Below are positions 18,801 through 28,397 of a stretch of 63,689 nt of DNA, in pieces. A model generated the notes under the pieces. That model ran no database searches, was not told where the DNA came from, and saw only the letters and a program-made list of their open reading frames with translations. The first letter of the stretch is position 1; each line of letters begins with the position of its first letter. The translations under genes and the position numbers were made by a program. The stretch comes from an uncultured cyanobacterium (GTDB lineage Bacteria > Cyanobacteriota > Cyanobacteriia > PCC-6307 > Cyanobiaceae), in the NCBI GenBank assembly GCA_903858015.1, contig CAIOGZ010000025.1, forward strand, positions 1 through 63,689. The letters run 5' to 3'.

Positions 18801-18998
18801 GATCGAAGCCTGCGCCAGCAGGGCCTGGCGGCCAGACTGCTGCTCCAGGTGCACGACGAACTGGTGCTAGAAGCCGCGCCGGAGGTGCTGGAGCAGGTCC
18901 GCAGCCTCACCCGCAGCACGATGGAGGCAGCTATCCAGCTGCGGGTGCCGCTGCTGGTCGAAACCGGCGTCGGCGCCAATTGGATGGAAACCAAGTAG
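15828..18998 (+). CDS. polA: DNA polymerase I
   Basis: 1056 residues, longer than the roughly 930 of E. coli. The 5'-nuclease domain (about 40-330) has LLVDGHSLAFRSFYAF and GDSSDNIPGVKGVGPKTAI. The 3'-5' exonuclease appears intact: VALDTETTALNPF (about 435), LQNAKYDRLVLL and YCGMDVHVTW. The polymerase has motif A AADYSQIELRILTH (about 814), motif B RRLGKTINFGVIYG (about 864) and motif C QVHDELVLEA (about 1006). Two low-complexity stretches are unusual: a linker of Ala/Lys/Asp repeats (about 350-413) and an insert rich in SP and GP inside the exonuclease domain (about 470-505). It acts in Okazaki-fragment processing and repair. Confidence 0.97.
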   Translation: MVQDRQAVPTEPDEEALATDGVATDGAAARAAAETGSKPLLLLVDGHSLAFRSFYAFAKGGDGGLSTKEGIPTSVTYGFLKALLDNCRGLAPQGVVITFDTAEPTFRHEADAAYKAHRDEAPAHFFADLANLQRILSEDLDLPLCQLPGYEADDLLGTLATRAANSGWRVRILSGDRDLFQLVDDGRDIAVLYMGGGPYAKSSGPVEIRREGVIAKLGVPPEDVVDLKALTGDSSDNIPGVKGVGPKTAINLLQDHGNLDGIYAALASLDGEKASKGCLKGALKAKLAADRDNAYRSRMLAEILLDVPLPSEPRLGLGAVRIEALSSSLEQLELHSLGRQVDQFARIFSAHSPQAGASVVKAVAKDHAKDVAKQAAEQSDSRPAAAAPAADSRPEADRGEDRAAAPNLQPELIQSSGQLNTLMARLLAATDPANPVALDTETTALNPFRAELVGIGFCWGPGWADLAYVPIGHASPTGIASPMGPTSPEGQGLLAGLDGPASPTAAPGQLPLAAVLTALAPWLASPRHPKTLQNAKYDRLVLLRHGLPLEGVVMDTLLADYLRDANDRHGLDVMAARNLGFTPTSYTSLVPKGANFAAVPIAAAALYCGMDVHVTWRLTALLRAQLATLGPALPLLLEQVELPLEPVLAQMEATGIRIDCAYLAELSTELAATLAELEARAHAAAGAAFNLASPKQLGELLFDTLKLDRKKSRKTKTGWSTDAAVLEKLEDDHPVVAVVLEHRTLSKLKSTYVDALPALMEEETGRVHTDFNQAVTATGRLSSSNPNLQNIPIRTEFSRRIRKAFLPQQGWLLLAADYSQIELRILTHLCGEEVLVKAYNEGDDVHALTARLLLEKDQVSSEERRLGKTINFGVIYGMGSQRLARETGLPLVQAKEFLSRYKQRYPKVFAFLELQERLALSRGYVETILGRRRPFHFDPGGLGRLLGKDPLAIDLERARRGGLEGQQLRAAANAPIQGSSADIIKLAMVNLDRSLRQQGLAARLLLQVHDELVLEAAPEVLEQVRSLTRSTMEAAIQLRVPLLVETGVGANWMETK

Positions 18999-19073
18999 GG
19001 CGGGGAAGCTGGCCAGAAAGCCGGTTGGTCGGCGCAGCGTGAGACAATCCGCTCGTTACTGGCTGACTCCAGG

Positions 19074-19979
19074 ATGACAGCGTCCCATGCACCGGCCCAC
19101 CGCAGGGGAATCATCCTGGCTGGCGGCAGTGGCAGTCGCCTAGCCCCCCTGACCACGGCAGTTAGCAAGCAGCTGATGCCGGTTTACGACAAGCCGATGA
19201 TCTACTACCCGCTCAGCACGCTGATGCTGGCGGGGATCCAGGAGATCCTGATCATCAGCACCCCCGGCGACCGATCTGCCTTCGAACACCTGCTGGGCGA
19301 TGGATCCGCCTGGGGCATCGAGATCAACTATGCGATTCAGCCCTCACCCGATGGCTTGGCCCAAGCCTTCTTGATCGGCGCCGATTTCCTTGATGGCCAC
19401 CCAGCGGCGCTTGTGCTTGGCGACAACCTGTTCCACGGCCACGACCTCATACCCCAGCTACAAGCGAGCAACAGCAGTAGGGAGGGCGCCACGGTGTTTG
19501 CCTATCCGGTGCGGGATCCCGAGCGCTACGGCGTTGTGGAGTTTGCCGCCGATGGCCAAGTACTGAGCATTGAGGAGAAACCAAACAATCCCAAATCCCG
19601 CTATGCTGTGACGGGTCTTTATTTTTACGATTCCAGCGTGGTCGAACGGGCTAAGCAAGTGCGCCCATCCCCCCGTGGCGAACTAGAGATCACTGATTTG
19701 AACAGCCTCTACCTCCAGGATCGAGCGCTGCGGGTCGAGCTACTCGGGCGAGGCATGGCCTGGCTTGACACCGGCACCCCAGACTCCCTCCATGAGGCCG
19801 CCAGTTACATACGAACCCTGGAGCACCGCCAGGGCCTCAAGGTAGGCTGTCCCGAAGAGGTGGCCTGGCGGATGGGCTGGATCGATGCCTCAAGGCTCGA
19901 ACAGTTAGCCGCCCCGCTACGCAAGAGCGGTTATGGCAACTACCTGCTTGAACTCCTAGAGACCGGCCATGCCAATTGA
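19074..19979 (+). CDS. rfbA: Glucose-1-phosphate thymidylyltransferase
   Basis: 301 residues. First enzyme of dTDP-L-rhamnose synthesis: glucose-1-phosphate plus dTTP gives dTDP-glucose. [16 protein letters not shown] and [20 protein letters not shown] are the nucleotide and sugar-phosphate binding signatures; [14 protein letters not shown] and [20 protein letters not shown] are also typical. Its end overlaps rfbC by 11 bp, indicating translational coupling. It heads the cluster rfbA-rfbC-rfbD-rfbB. Confidence 0.96.
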   Translation: MTASHAPAHRRGIILAGGSGSRLAPLTTAVSKQLMPVYDKPMIYYPLSTLMLAGIQEILIISTPGDRSAFEHLLGDGSAWGIEINYAIQPSPDGLAQAFLIGADFLDGHPAALVLGDNLFHGHDLIPQLQASNSSREGATVFAYPVRDPERYGVVEFAADGQVLSIEEKPNNPKSRYAVTGLYFYDSSVVERAKQVRPSPRGELEITDLNSLYLQDRALRVELLGRGMAWLDTGTPDSLHEAASYIRTLEHRQGLKVGCPEEVAWRMGWIDASRLEQLAAPLRKSGYGNYLLELLETGHAN

Positions 19980-20556
19980 GAACTTCGGCATCGAAGGCCC
20001 CCTACTGATCACCCCAGATGTGTTCAGCGACGACAGGGGTTACTTTTTCGAAAGTTGGAATCGCCGCCGCTTCGCCAGCGCGCTCGAACTCGATCCAGAT
20101 CAAACTCCAAACTTCGTGCAGGACAACCAATCCTGCTCAAGCCGCGGCGTGCTGCGGGGCCTCCATTACCAGGTTGCCCCCATGCCCCAAGCCAAGTTAG
20201 TGCGGTGTGTGCATGGTGAAATCTTCGATGTGGCGGTGGATCTGCGCACCGATTCCGTCAGTTTTGGCCACTGGGTGGCTGCCCGATTGAGCGGCGAAAA
20301 TAACCAACAACTCTGGGTGCCCCACGGCTTCGCCCACGGCTTTCTCACCCTCAGCGACACGGCGATCGTGCTCTACAAAACCGACGCTCACTGGAACCGT
20401 GACTGCGAACGGGGCATCCGCTGGAACGATCCCGCCATCGGCATCGACTGGCCCCTCGCCGGGCTGGATCCGCAACTCACCGAGAAGGATGCGGCGGCAC
20501 CAAGCCTGGCCGCAGCCCGTGAAGCTGGCGATGTCTTTGCTACCCCCCAATCATGA
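19969..20556 (+). CDS. rfbC: dTDP-4-dehydrorhamnose 3,5-epimerase
   Basis: 195 residues. Third pathway step: epimerises C3 and C5 of dTDP-4-keto-6-deoxyglucose. The cupin fold motifs are present: [35 protein letters not shown] (catalytic His), [16 protein letters not shown] and [15 protein letters not shown]. The start overlaps rfbA, and the stop overlaps the rfbD start (ATGA). Confidence 0.96.
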   Translation: MPIENFGIEGPLLITPDVFSDDRGYFFESWNRRRFASALELDPDQTPNFVQDNQSCSSRGVLRGLHYQVAPMPQAKLVRCVHGEIFDVAVDLRTDSVSFGHWVAARLSGENNQQLWVPHGFAHGFLTLSDTAIVLYKTDAHWNRDCERGIRWNDPAIGIDWPLAGLDPQLTEKDAAAPSLAAAREAGDVFATPQS

Positions 20557-21434
20557 AGGTGTTGCTCACCGGCCGCGATGGCCAACTGGGCCAGGCCCTG
20601 ATCAGCAAAATCCCCGCAGGGGTCGATTTGGTTGCGATCGGGCGGGCCGAACTTGATCTGGCCGATGGGGAGTCCTGCAGGCGCATGGTGCTGGATCAGC
20701 GGCCCGATTGGGTGCTGAACGCGGGCGCCTACACCGCCGTTGACCGGGCCGAAAGCGAAGCCAATCTGGCCATGGCCGTGAATGCCGGCGCCCCAGCCGC
20801 CTTCGCCGCAGCCCTGGAGCAGACCGGCGGGCGCCTGCTCCAGCTGAGCACTGATTTTGTGTTCAACGGAGCCCAGGGCTCCCCCTATCGTCCGGAGCAG
20901 CCCCTAGCTCCGCTTGGCGTTTATGGCGCCACCAAGGCGGCGGGAGAGACAGCGGCCTTGACGCTCCCTGGCGCCCGGGTGCTGCGCACCAGCTGGGTGT
21001 ACGGGCCGGTGGGCAAAAACTTCTGCCTCACGATGCTGCGCCTGCATGCGGCCAAAGCGGCGGCCGGGGAGCCCCTGGCTGTGGTGGCCGATCAGGTGGG
21101 CTGCCCCACCGCCACCCACACCCTGGCGGCTGCCTGCTGGCGGGCGATCGGGGTGGGGGCCGGGGCCGATGGCCCCCAGATCCTGCACTGGAGCGATGCC
21201 GGCGCCGCCAGCTGGTACGACTTCGCCGTAGCGATTGGCGAGCTGGGCCTGGCCGCAGGGCTGCTGCAGCAGGTTGCCGAGGTGCATCCCCTCACCAGCG
21301 CCGACTACCCAACACCGGCGCAACGGCCTAGCTATTCCCTGCTGGAATGCAGCAGCAGCCGCCTGGCCCTGGGGCTGGAGTCCCTCCATTGGCAGGCCGC
21401 CTTGGCCGAAGTGCTGGCGGCAGTGCCACGCTAA
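20553..21434 (+). CDS. rfbD: dTDP-4-dehydrorhamnose reductase
   Basis: 293 residues. Last step: NADPH reduction to dTDP-L-rhamnose. The Rossmann motif is VLLTGRDGQLGQAL; NAGAYTAVDRAE, STDFVFNG and the active-site YGATKAAGE follow; VGCPTATHTLA is typical near the C-terminal half. Starts inside the rfbC stop codon. dTDP-rhamnose feeds lipopolysaccharide, S-layer glycan or exopolysaccharide, which would link this cluster to cell-surface functions. Confidence 0.96.
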   Translation: MKVLLTGRDGQLGQALISKIPAGVDLVAIGRAELDLADGESCRRMVLDQRPDWVLNAGAYTAVDRAESEANLAMAVNAGAPAAFAAALEQTGGRLLQLSTDFVFNGAQGSPYRPEQPLAPLGVYGATKAAGETAALTLPGARVLRTSWVYGPVGKNFCLTMLRLHAAKAAAGEPLAVVADQVGCPTATHTLAAACWRAIGVGAGADGPQILHWSDAGAASWYDFAVAIGELGLAAGLLQQVAEVHPLTSADYPTPAQRPSYSLLECSSSRLALGLESLHWQAALAEVLAAVPR

Positions 21435-21952
21435 GGCCCCAGCGACTGGGTGAAGAATTACCCCCCAGACCCGCTGCCTCGCCAAGGGCTTCTCGACCCA
21501 GACCCGTAAGCCTTTTCTGGCTGAAGCTCTGGGCTTCACCCTCACTCCCAGGGGCGGGGGGGACGCGACTCGCAGGGACGGGCCTAACTAGCGGCAGGCC
21601 CCACAACAATCAACCGAAAGAGAAAGAGAAACGAAAAATAGAATCGCAAACAACTAATGGACCAACGAACGTAAACACCTATAACCGCCCAAATCTAATT
21701 TGGACAATTCTTGACCTCTTTGAGCAATAACCCTCCACCAAGGTGTCTCGGCAAATCCCAGTCAAGTTTCTGATTAGCTGTTGTGATCGATGGCGATCCG
21801 CTTGCAGAATTTTCAAGCAGGCCTGGTTAACAGCCCAGCGAAAGATGGCCGCCTCAACAAAGATGGCCGCCTCAACAGGGACATCAAGATCAGACCCTGG
21901 CCGAAGCAACGTTGCAACTGCCGGTTATCGTCCCCCTATCCGCCGCCAGCCC
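21435..21952. other. 518-bp AT-richer gap between rfbD and rfbB
   Basis: The part from about 21600 to 21800 is purine-rich and clearly lower in GC than its flanks. An 18-bp unit AAAGATGGCCGCCTCAAC is tandemly duplicated at 21839-21874. No gene is convincing: an open frame from a GTG at 21743 runs into rfbB but its first 70 residues are unlike the family. The gap suggests that rfbB has its own promoter and 5' region. Confidence 0.6.
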
Positions 21953-23047
21953 ATGCCCCCCTTGCTTTCCCCTGGGATCAACCGTGTGCTGGTTACCGGC
22001 GGCGCCGGCTTTATTGGCGGGGCCATGGTGCGTCGCTTGCTAGAGCAGAGCGGGGCCACGGTGTTCAACCTCGACAAGATGGGCTACGCCAGCGACCTGG
22101 CGGGCATCGCCAGGGTGGTGGCAGGCCTGGGGGCCGAGGCCAGCGAGCGCCACCAGCTGCTGCAGGTCGACCTGGCGGATGCAGAAGCCACCATGGCAGC
22201 GGTACGCAAGGCCGATCCCGACCTGGTGCTGCATCTGGCGGCCGAAAGCCATGTGGACCGCTCGATCGATGGGCCCGGGGCCTTCATCGAGAGCAATGTG
22301 ACCGGCACCTTCAACCTGTTGCAGGCCGTGCGCAGCCACTGGGAAGCCCTTCCAGCCGAGCGCCAATCAGGCTTCCGCCTCCACCACATCAGCACCGATG
22401 AGGTGTTCGGCTCCCTGGGCGCAAGGGGCCGCTTCTCGGAAACCACCCCCTACGACCCCCGCTCGCCCTACTCCGCCAGCAAGGCCGCCAGCGACCACCT
22501 GGTGAACGCCTGGCACCACACCTACGGCCTGCCGGTGGTGCTCACCAACTGCTCCAACAACTACGGCCCCTGGCAGTTCCCCGAGAAGCTGATCCCGGTG
22601 GTGATCCTCAAGGCCGTGGCCGCTGAACCGATCCCGCTCTACGGCGATGGCGCCAACGTGCGCGACTGGCTGTACGTCGAAGACCACGTCGACGCCCTGC
22701 TGCTGGCCGCGACTCGGGGGGAGCTGGGCCGCAGCTACTGCGTCGGGGGCCATGGCGAACGCACCAACAAAGAGGTGGTGGAGGCGATTTGCGCCCAGCT
22801 GGATCAGCGCCTTCCCGATCGAGCTCCCCACGCCTCCCTGATCACCCCGGTCCGCGACCGCCCCGGCCACGACCGCCGCTACGCGATAGACCCCAGCCGC
22901 ATCAGCAGCGAACTCGGCTGGCAGCCAAGCCACAATTTCGAGCAGGGGCTGGCCGCCACGGTGGATTGGTACCTCGCGAACCTCGACTGGTGCGCCGCGG
23001 TGCGCCAGCGGGCCGGCTACGGCGGCGAACGGATCGGCCAGGGCTGA
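21953..23047 (+). CDS. rfbB: dTDP-glucose 4,6-dehydratase
   Basis: 364 residues from the ATG at 21953. Second step of the dTDP-rhamnose pathway. Extended-SDR motifs: [48 protein letters not shown] and [12 protein letters not shown] (catalytic Tyr/Lys). [20 protein letters not shown] and [20 protein letters not shown] complete the signature. The start was chosen where family similarity begins. It is separated from rfbA-C-D by about 500 bp but completes the pathway. Confidence 0.95.
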   Translation: MPPLLSPGINRVLVTGGAGFIGGAMVRRLLEQSGATVFNLDKMGYASDLAGIARVVAGLGAEASERHQLLQVDLADAEATMAAVRKADPDLVLHLAAESHVDRSIDGPGAFIESNVTGTFNLLQAVRSHWEALPAERQSGFRLHHISTDEVFGSLGARGRFSETTPYDPRSPYSASKAASDHLVNAWHHTYGLPVVLTNCSNNYGPWQFPEKLIPVVILKAVAAEPIPLYGDGANVRDWLYVEDHVDALLLAATRGELGRSYCVGGHGERTNKEVVEAICAQLDQRLPDRAPHASLITPVRDRPGHDRRYAIDPSRISSELGWQPSHNFEQGLAATVDWYLANLDWCAAVRQRAGYGGERIGQG

Positions 23048-23127
23048 TCGGTCGGCCCTGGTCTCTCCAGCGGCCCGGGCCCTACGGTGCAAACCATCGT
23101 CCCTTCCCGGCCCGGCCGGGCCCTGCC

Positions 23128-24672
23128 TTGTCCCTGCGGCTCACCAACACCCTCACCCGGGCCAAGGCCGAGTTCGTGCCGCTGCAAGCCGGCAAGGTGT
23201 CGATTTACTGCTGTGGTGTCACGGTCTACGACCTCTGTCACCTGGGTCACGCCCGCAGCTACATCGTTTGGGATGTGCTGCGGCGCTACCTGATCTGGCT
23301 GGGGTATGCGGTCACCTTTGTGCAGAACTACACCGACATCGACGACAAGATCCTGGCCCGCGCCGCCGCCGAGGGCAGCTCGATGCAGGCGGTGAGCGAA
23401 CGCAACATCGAGGCCTTTGTGGCCGATATGGCGGCCCTCAATATCCTGCCGGCCGACAAGATGCCACGGGCCACCCGCAGCCTTGATGCGATCCGGGCCC
23501 TAATTGGCGAACTGGAGGCCAGGGGCGCCGCCTATTCCGTGGATGGAGATGTCTATTTTGCCGTGCTCAAACACCAGGGCTACGGCAAACTCTCCGGCCG
23601 CGATCTGGCCGAACAACAGGACAACGCCGCCGGCCGCGTCGCCAGCAGCGAAGAGGCCCGCAAGCAGCATCCGTTTGATTTCGCCCTCTGGAAGGCTGCC
23701 AAAGCCGGCGAACCCAGCTTCCCCTCCCCCTGGGGGCCAGGCCGCCCCGGCTGGCACATCGAATGCTCGGCGATGGTGCGCGAGGAACTGGGCGCCAGCA
23801 TCGACATCCACCTAGGCGGTGCCGACCTGATTTTTCCCCATCACGACAACGAAATCGCCCAATCGGAGGCGGCCACGGGCCAGCAGCTGGCGCGCTTCTG
23901 GTTGCACAACGGCATGGTGAATGTGGGCGGCCAGAAGATGAGCAAATCCCTCGGTAACTTCACCACGATCCGGGCCCTGCTCGCTTCGGGCGTCAGCCCG
24001 ATGACCCTGCGCCTGTTTGTGCTCCAGGCCCATTACCGCAAGCCGCTGGATTTCACCGCCGAGGCCCTGGAGGCCGCCGCCACGGGTTGGAGGGGCCTGA
24101 ACGCCGCCCTGGCCGTGGGCCGCATCTATCAAGGTCTGCTCGGCTGGAGCGAAAGCACGGCCGGCGATCTTGCCGCCCTGCCCGACGAGCTCCAGGCCAG
24201 CAAGGAGCGATTCAGCGCCGCCATGGACGACGACCTCAACACCGCCGCCGCCCTGGGCGAGCTGTTTGAGCTGGCGCGGCCCCTGCGGGCGCTCGCCAAT
24301 CGCCTGCAACGTCATGACATTCCGGGTTTGGCAGATCTGAGCCTGGGCGGTCGCTGGCGGTTGCTGCTGGAGCTGGCGGGGGTGCTCGGGCTCGAATCCG
24401 AACAGCCAAGACTGCCGACCTTGCCAGGATCCAGCGGCAATCCGGCAACCAGCGCCGGCAGCTTTCCAAGCCTGTCGGAAACGGAAAGCCCCTTGGGAAT
24501 CAGCGCCCAGGGCTGCGATGGCGAAGCGATCCAAGCCCTCATCGAGCGACGCAAGGCAGCCAAGGCCGCCCGCGACTTCGCCACGGCGGATGGCATCCGC
24601 GACCAGCTCAGGGCCCAGGGGATCGAACTGATCGACCGACCCGGTGCCATAACCGACTGGATCCAGCGTTGA
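23128..24672 (+). CDS. cysS: Cysteinyl-tRNA synthetase
   Basis: 514 residues from the TTG at 23128, giving an N-terminus [20 protein letters not shown]; picocyanobacterial homologues start in the same way. The frame is open far upstream inside rfbB, but that part is not protein-like. Class I motifs: [19 protein letters not shown] (HIGH-type and first zinc Cys), WHIECSAM (zinc Cys), [12 protein letters not shown] (zinc His/Glu) and [10 protein letters not shown] serine/proline-rich insert (about 428-455) lies before the C-terminal anticodon-binding helix. Confidence 0.93.
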   Translation: MSLRLTNTLTRAKAEFVPLQAGKVSIYCCGVTVYDLCHLGHARSYIVWDVLRRYLIWLGYAVTFVQNYTDIDDKILARAAAEGSSMQAVSERNIEAFVADMAALNILPADKMPRATRSLDAIRALIGELEARGAAYSVDGDVYFAVLKHQGYGKLSGRDLAEQQDNAAGRVASSEEARKQHPFDFALWKAAKAGEPSFPSPWGPGRPGWHIECSAMVREELGASIDIHLGGADLIFPHHDNEIAQSEAATGQQLARFWLHNGMVNVGGQKMSKSLGNFTTIRALLASGVSPMTLRLFVLQAHYRKPLDFTAEALEAAATGWRGLNAALAVGRIYQGLLGWSESTAGDLAALPDELQASKERFSAAMDDDLNTAAALGELFELARPLRALANRLQRHDIPGLADLSLGGRWRLLLELAGVLGLESEQPRLPTLPGSSGNPATSAGSFPSLSETESPLGISAQGCDGEAIQALIERRKAAKAARDFATADGIRDQLRAQGIELIDRPGAITDWIQR

Positions 24673-24875
24673 CAACAGCGTGGCTGGCTAGCCGCCAAAT
24701 CCATGCAGCAGCAGCCGTTGGGATTGTTGTTACTCGACCAGTTTATGTATCAACCGCATTTATTGAAGCCATTTTGGATCGAGCCAATTACAAGCAAGCC
24801 AATTGCAATCAAACTACGTGGAAAGAATCCCCTTTTAATCAGGCAACTGTTGCCCAGCCCATTTCCCTTTCCAGT

Positions 24876-24934
24876 CATCCTTCTAATTTTCTAGACATCC
24901 TTCTAATTTTTTAGTCACCCTTCTTCTCTTTAGT
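24876..24934. repeat. About three tandem 20-bp units overlapping a stop codon
   Basis: catccttctaattttctaga (24876-24895) is followed by catccttctaattttttagt (24896-24915) and a diverged 19-bp copy (24916-24934). The array lies in an AT-rich 240-bp gap after cysS and runs into the last codons and stop of the minus-strand gene at 24911. Slippage in the array could shift that stop. Confidence 0.75.
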
Positions 24935-25150
24935 CATCATTGTTTCGATCCGGCGGATTCGTATCAGGGTGGTCTGCCAGATCTCGAGCTGAAGGCTCCG
25001 CTCAACAGCGCCGCCGGCTACCGCCTGGCGGCAACTCTCCACCAGATCCTCGATCGCTTCGCCCCGCTCGAAGGCCTCCCAGAGCTGCCGTTCAAGCCGG
25101 GCTCGCTCGATGAAGTTCCAGCGTTGCAGCCAGGTGGGGAGGGCGGCCAT
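24911..25150 (-). CDS. Conserved small protein of unknown function
   Basis: 79 residues from the ATG at 25150, starting [20 protein letters not shown], then [19 protein letters not shown] and [20 protein letters not shown]; mostly helical and charged. The frame extends to 25273, but the added residues are poor in coding character. The last residues (MTKEKKGD) are encoded by the 20-bp tandem repeat, so the natural C-terminus may have changed by repeat slippage. No function is recognised. Confidence 0.6.
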   Translation of the reverse strand: MAALPTWLQRWNFIERARLERQLWEAFERGEAIEDLVESCRQAVAGGAVERSLQLEIWQTTLIRIRRIETMMTKEKKGD

Positions 25151-25368
25151 CGGGGAGGGCTGAGGGTGACGCCAGCCTTGCAGAGCCAACCCTCGGGCCG
25201 CAGGACGCCGCCCGCCGCAGCCCATGCCAAAATCGCCCCGGCAGGCTCCCTGGCTGGTCTGGATCGGGCTCACCAGCTCTGGGAGCGGCAGCTCTGGGAG
25301 CGGCAGCGCTGCAGGGCGGCGCTGGGGCTGCGATGGGAAACTGGTGCCGCAAGTCTGGGATCCCCTCC

Positions 25369-26616
25369 GTGAAAGCCCTCACCGTGCTGGGGTCCACCGG
25401 CTCCATCGGCACCCAAACCCTGGAGATCGTCGAGGACTTCCCCGATCGGTTCAAGGTGGTGGCGCTCACCGCTGGCCGCAATCTCGACCTGCTGATCAGC
25501 CAGATCCTGCGCCATCGTCCCGAAGCGGTGGGCCTGGCAGACCCCGACTCCATCCCGCTGCTGCGGGCGCGCCTCGAAGCCCTCGAAGCCGCCCTCCGCC
25601 CCAGCCCGCTGCCTGCACTGCTCGGCGGTAGCGATGGCCTCTGTGCCGTGGCGGCCTGGCCCAGTGCCGATCTGGTGGTGAGCGGCATCGTCGGCTGCGC
25701 CGGCCTGCTCCCCACCCTGGCTGCGATCGGCGCCGGCAAGGACATCGCCCTGGCCAATAAAGAAACGTTGATCGCCGCAGGGCCCGTGGTGCTGCCGGCG
25801 CTGGAGGCCAGCGGTAGCCGCCTGTTGCCGGCCGATTCGGAGCATTCAGCCCTGTTCCAGTGCCTGCAGGGCACCCCCTGGGCCGACAGCGCCCGGCTCT
25901 CCACCGGCGTTCCCACCCCGGGGCTGCGGCGCATCCAGCTCACCGCCTCCGGCGGCGCCTTCCGCGACTGGCCCGCCGCCGACCTGGCCAAGGCCACCGT
26001 GGCCGATGCCACAAGCCACCCGAATTGGAGCATGGGCCGCAAAATCACGGTCGATTCAGCCACCTTGATGAACAAGGGCCTGGAGGTGATCGAAGCCCAT
26101 TACCTATTCGGGATCGACTACGACCACATTGAAATTGTGATTCACCCCCAATCGATCATTCATTCGATGGTGGAACTGGCCGATTCTTCGGTGCTCGCCC
26201 AGCTGGGCTGGCCCGACATGAAACTGCCGCTCCTTTACTGCCTCAGCTGGCCCGAGCGCTTCGAAACCCCTTGGCGCCGGCTCGATCTCACCGAAGTGGG
26301 CCAACTCAGCTTCCGCGCCCCGGACCGCAGCAAGTACCCCTGCATGGAGCTGGCCTACGCCGCCGGCCGGGCGGGCGGCACGCTGCCGGCGGCCCTGAAT
26401 GCGGCCAATGAACAAGCCGTGGCCCTCTTCCTTGAAGAGCGGATTCATTTCCTCGACATCCCACGGCTGATCGAGCGAGTCTGCGATCGCCACCGCGCCG
26501 ACCTCACACCGACTCCGTCCCTAGCCGATGTGCTGGCGGTCGATAGCTGGGCCCGCCAGGCGGTACGGGAGGCGGCAAGCGTCTTGGCTGCGAGCCCATC
26601 CCTCCTCTCGGCCTGA
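25369..26616 (+). CDS. dxr: 1-deoxy-D-xylulose 5-phosphate reductoisomerase
   Basis: 415 residues from the GTG at 25369 ([20 protein letters not shown]); an ATG at 25333 would add twelve. It makes 2-C-methyl-D-erythritol 4-phosphate, the second step of the plastid-type MEP pathway that supplies carotenoids, phytol and quinones. Motifs: [57 protein letters not shown] and [12 protein letters not shown], including the metal and substrate ligands. crtE further along the window uses the pathway's products. Confidence 0.96.
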   Translation: MKALTVLGSTGSIGTQTLEIVEDFPDRFKVVALTAGRNLDLLISQILRHRPEAVGLADPDSIPLLRARLEALEAALRPSPLPALLGGSDGLCAVAAWPSADLVVSGIVGCAGLLPTLAAIGAGKDIALANKETLIAAGPVVLPALEASGSRLLPADSEHSALFQCLQGTPWADSARLSTGVPTPGLRRIQLTASGGAFRDWPAADLAKATVADATSHPNWSMGRKITVDSATLMNKGLEVIEAHYLFGIDYDHIEIVIHPQSIIHSMVELADSSVLAQLGWPDMKLPLLYCLSWPERFETPWRRLDLTEVGQLSFRAPDRSKYPCMELAYAAGRAGGTLPAALNAANEQAVALFLEERIHFLDIPRLIERVCDRHRADLTPTPSLADVLAVDSWARQAVREAASVLAASPSLLSA

Positions 26617-26660
26617 GCTGGATCAGCGAAGCCTCCAACAAGAAGCCAGCGATACCCTAA

Positions 26661-27002
26661 ATGCCAACAATCAGCCACCACCTGCTGCTCTGTGCCACCC
26701 CCACCAAGGCCCTCTGCAGCCCCGATCCCGCCCTCGGCGCCGCCAGCTGGAGCCGCCTCAAGCAGCTCGTGCGGGAGCTGGGCCTGGAGGATCCAACCCG
26801 GCCGCAGGGCATCGTCCTGCGCACCAAGGCCGACTGCCTCCGCATCTGCGCTGAAGGTCCGATCCTGCTGATCTGGCCGGAAGGAACGATCTACGGCGCT
26901 GTCACGCCGGAGCGGATCGAAGCCATCCTGCGGCAGCACGTGATCGGCGGCGTCCCGATCGAAGCCTGGATTCTGATGCGCCAGAACTTCCGCGTGCCCT
27001 AG
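26661..27002 (+). CDS. [2Fe-2S] thioredoxin-like ferredoxin
   Basis: 113 residues. HHLLLCATPTKALC gives the first two cysteines, and TKADCLRICAEGPILLIWPEG holds a C-x3-C pair, the four-cysteine pattern of thioredoxin-fold [2Fe-2S] ferredoxins found in cyanobacteria. GTIYGAVTPERIEAILRQHV is the typical C-terminal part. The electron-transfer partner is unknown. It follows dxr by 44 bp and may share its transcript; whether it serves the iron-sulfur enzymes of the MEP pathway is speculation. Confidence 0.85.
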   Translation: MPTISHHLLLCATPTKALCSPDPALGAASWSRLKQLVRELGLEDPTRPQGIVLRTKADCLRICAEGPILLIWPEGTIYGAVTPERIEAILRQHVIGGVPIEAWILMRQNFRVP

Positions 27003-27129
27003 CGCCAGGACTCGCGACAGGATTGGCAACAGGAACGAGGAGCAGGTACGAGGAGCAGCCAGCGACCCCAACGGCAGCGGAACGCCCCGCCCGAACCGGG
27101 CGGCCATGGAGGTCCCCACGTTCGCGGTC

Positions 27130-27597
27130 TCAGCGCTGCTCTGGCTCACCATTGGACTCCTGCCCAGGCGGCCGCAGCAGGGAGGTGGGAGCCCGCTTGG
27201 GGGGGATCTCTCGCCGCAGCGGAGCAACAGCGGGGTACGCCGTTGGGGTTTGCGGCCCTACAGCGGCGCGCTGGATTTTGGCCCGTAGCTCCAGGATGGT
27301 CTGTCGCAGCATCTGGCGTTCCTGGTCTGCCTGCTCCAGTCGCTCTCCTTCGCGCGCTTCAATCTCCTGCAACCGTTGTGCCATGACCTGCAACTGGCCA
27401 TCTTGGTTGGCTGCCTTCTCCAGGGCACGATTGCGTTCCAATACCTGAATGCGCTGCTGCAGAGTTCGCAGCTCCAAGCTCTGGTCACGACTGCGGCCCA
27501 GGATCACCAAAAACAGCACCAGCAACATGCTGGTAAAGCCGATCTGAAACCAATGCAGCCAGGGGGGCGAAGGCTGGAAATCCAGCGGCGCGGGCAT
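27130..27597 (-). CDS. Membrane-anchored coiled-coil protein, unknown function
   Basis: 155 residues from the ATG at 27597. After PPWLHWFQ comes a single membrane helix (IGFTSMLLVLFLVILG). Residues about 45-115 form a heptad-rich coiled coil (LRTLQQRIQVLERNRALEK, MAQRLQEIEAREGERLEQ). The tail is proline/arginine-rich. The frame is open to 27987, but the extra residues overlap the SemiSWEET gene on the other strand and are not protein-like. Topology resembles small divisome or envelope spacers; no family is recognised. Confidence 0.65.
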   Translation of the reverse strand: MPAPLDFQPSPPWLHWFQIGFTSMLLVLFLVILGRSRDQSLELRTLQQRIQVLERNRALEKAANQDGQLQVMAQRLQEIEAREGERLEQADQERQMLRQTILELRAKIQRAAVGPQTPTAYPAVAPLRREIPPKRAPTSLLRPPGQESNGEPEQR

Positions 27598-27714
27598 GGG
27601 GACAAATGGCGCAGAATCCTGAGCTGATTTTGCGGGTTGGTTCCGCCCAGATCCAGGCGGTAGGCCCCAGCAGGCGGGCTGGCACCATGCTGGGAAGTCC
27701 CGCCGCCCAAACCG

Positions 27715-28011
27715 ATGGCGTCCCAAGGCAGCCTCGCCGTCAGCCTTCTTGGCTACGCCGCCGCCACCCTCACCACCTTGAGCTTCTTTCCCCAGGCCCT
27801 CAAGACGATTCGAGCCGGCGACGTCAGTGGCATCTCGCTGCGGGCCTACGGCCTGCTCACGGTGGGGGTGGCCGCCTGGGCCCTCTACGGTCTGCTGAGC
27901 CGCAATGGCCCTGTCACGGTGGCGAACGTGATCACCTTGGTGCCCGCCAGCGTGGTTTTGGAGCGCTGTATCAAGGCCGAGTTGCAAGGTCGCCGTCGCC
28001 GAGGCTTGTGA
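27715..28011 (+). CDS. SemiSWEET-type sugar transporter
   Basis: 98 residues with three membrane helices. ATLTTLSFFPQALKTIRAGD carries the PQ-loop Pro-Gln, followed by VSGISLRAYGLLTVGVAAWALYG and a third helix (VTVANVITLVPASVVLER). This is the single-repeat SemiSWEET form, which works as a dimer to move sugars such as sucrose down a gradient. Its stop overlaps the crcB start (TGATG), so it is translationally coupled to the fluoride-channel genes. Confidence 0.9.
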   Translation: MASQGSLAVSLLGYAAATLTTLSFFPQALKTIRAGDVSGISLRAYGLLTVGVAAWALYGLLSRNGPVTVANVITLVPASVVLERCIKAELQGRRRRGL

Positions 28012-28391
28012 TGCACTCCCCCTTGGGCCTGCCCAAGGCCGCCCTACTCGTAGGCCTCGGAGCCATCCCTGGAGCCTGGTTGCGTTTCTGGCTGGTTAAC
28101 CAGCTGCAACCCAGATTGCCGCAGCGGCACTGGGCCACCTTGGCTGTCAACCTGACGGCCTGCTTTGGGCTTGGGCTGCTCACGGGTTTGCAGGGCCAGG
28201 GGCGTGCCCCAGCCACCCTGCTGCTGCTTGGTGGCACTGGCTTTCTGGGTAGTTTGAGCACCTTTTCAACCTTGGTCGCAGAGTTAGAGGCTTGCCTGGC
28301 CCTGGGCGAACGCCGCCAGGCCCTGTGGCTTGGCGGCGGATCGTTGCTCGGGGGTCTGCTCGCCCTGGCCGCCGGCCAAGCCTTGATCTGA
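28011..28391 (+). CDS. crcB: Fluoride channel protein CrcB, first copy
   Basis: 126 residues from the ATG at 28011 with four hydrophobic helices. GAIPGAWLRFW and WATLAVNLTACFGLGLLTG (the conserved Asn) and GFLGSLSTFSTLVAE (the conserved GxxGxxSTFS phenylalanine box) are the CrcB/Fluc hallmarks. Fluc channels are dual-topology dimers exporting fluoride. The gene is followed 6 bp later by a second crcB. Confidence 0.93.
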   Translation: MHSPLGLPKAALLVGLGAIPGAWLRFWLVNQLQPRLPQRHWATLAVNLTACFGLGLLTGLQGQGRAPATLLLLGGTGFLGSLSTFSTLVAELEACLALGERRQALWLGGGSLLGGLLALAAGQALI

Positions 28392-28397
28392 ACCACG

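Noticed and set aside
21743..21952. 70-residue N-terminal extension of rfbB
   Set aside because: Composition differs and the family starts at the ATG at 21953; the region holds short direct repeats and is probably the 5' leader.
22789..23127. Long N-terminal extension of cysS overlapping rfbB
   Set aside because: Arg/Pro-rich out-of-frame shadow of rfbB; homologues start at the TTG-encoded MSLRLTN.
27598..27987. N-terminal extension of the coiled-coil protein
   Set aside because: Antisense to the SemiSWEET gene and not protein-like.
27600..28010. Fluoride riboswitch for the crcB operon
   Set aside because: I looked for the conserved leader upstream of the SemiSWEET and crcB genes and saw no convincing match.
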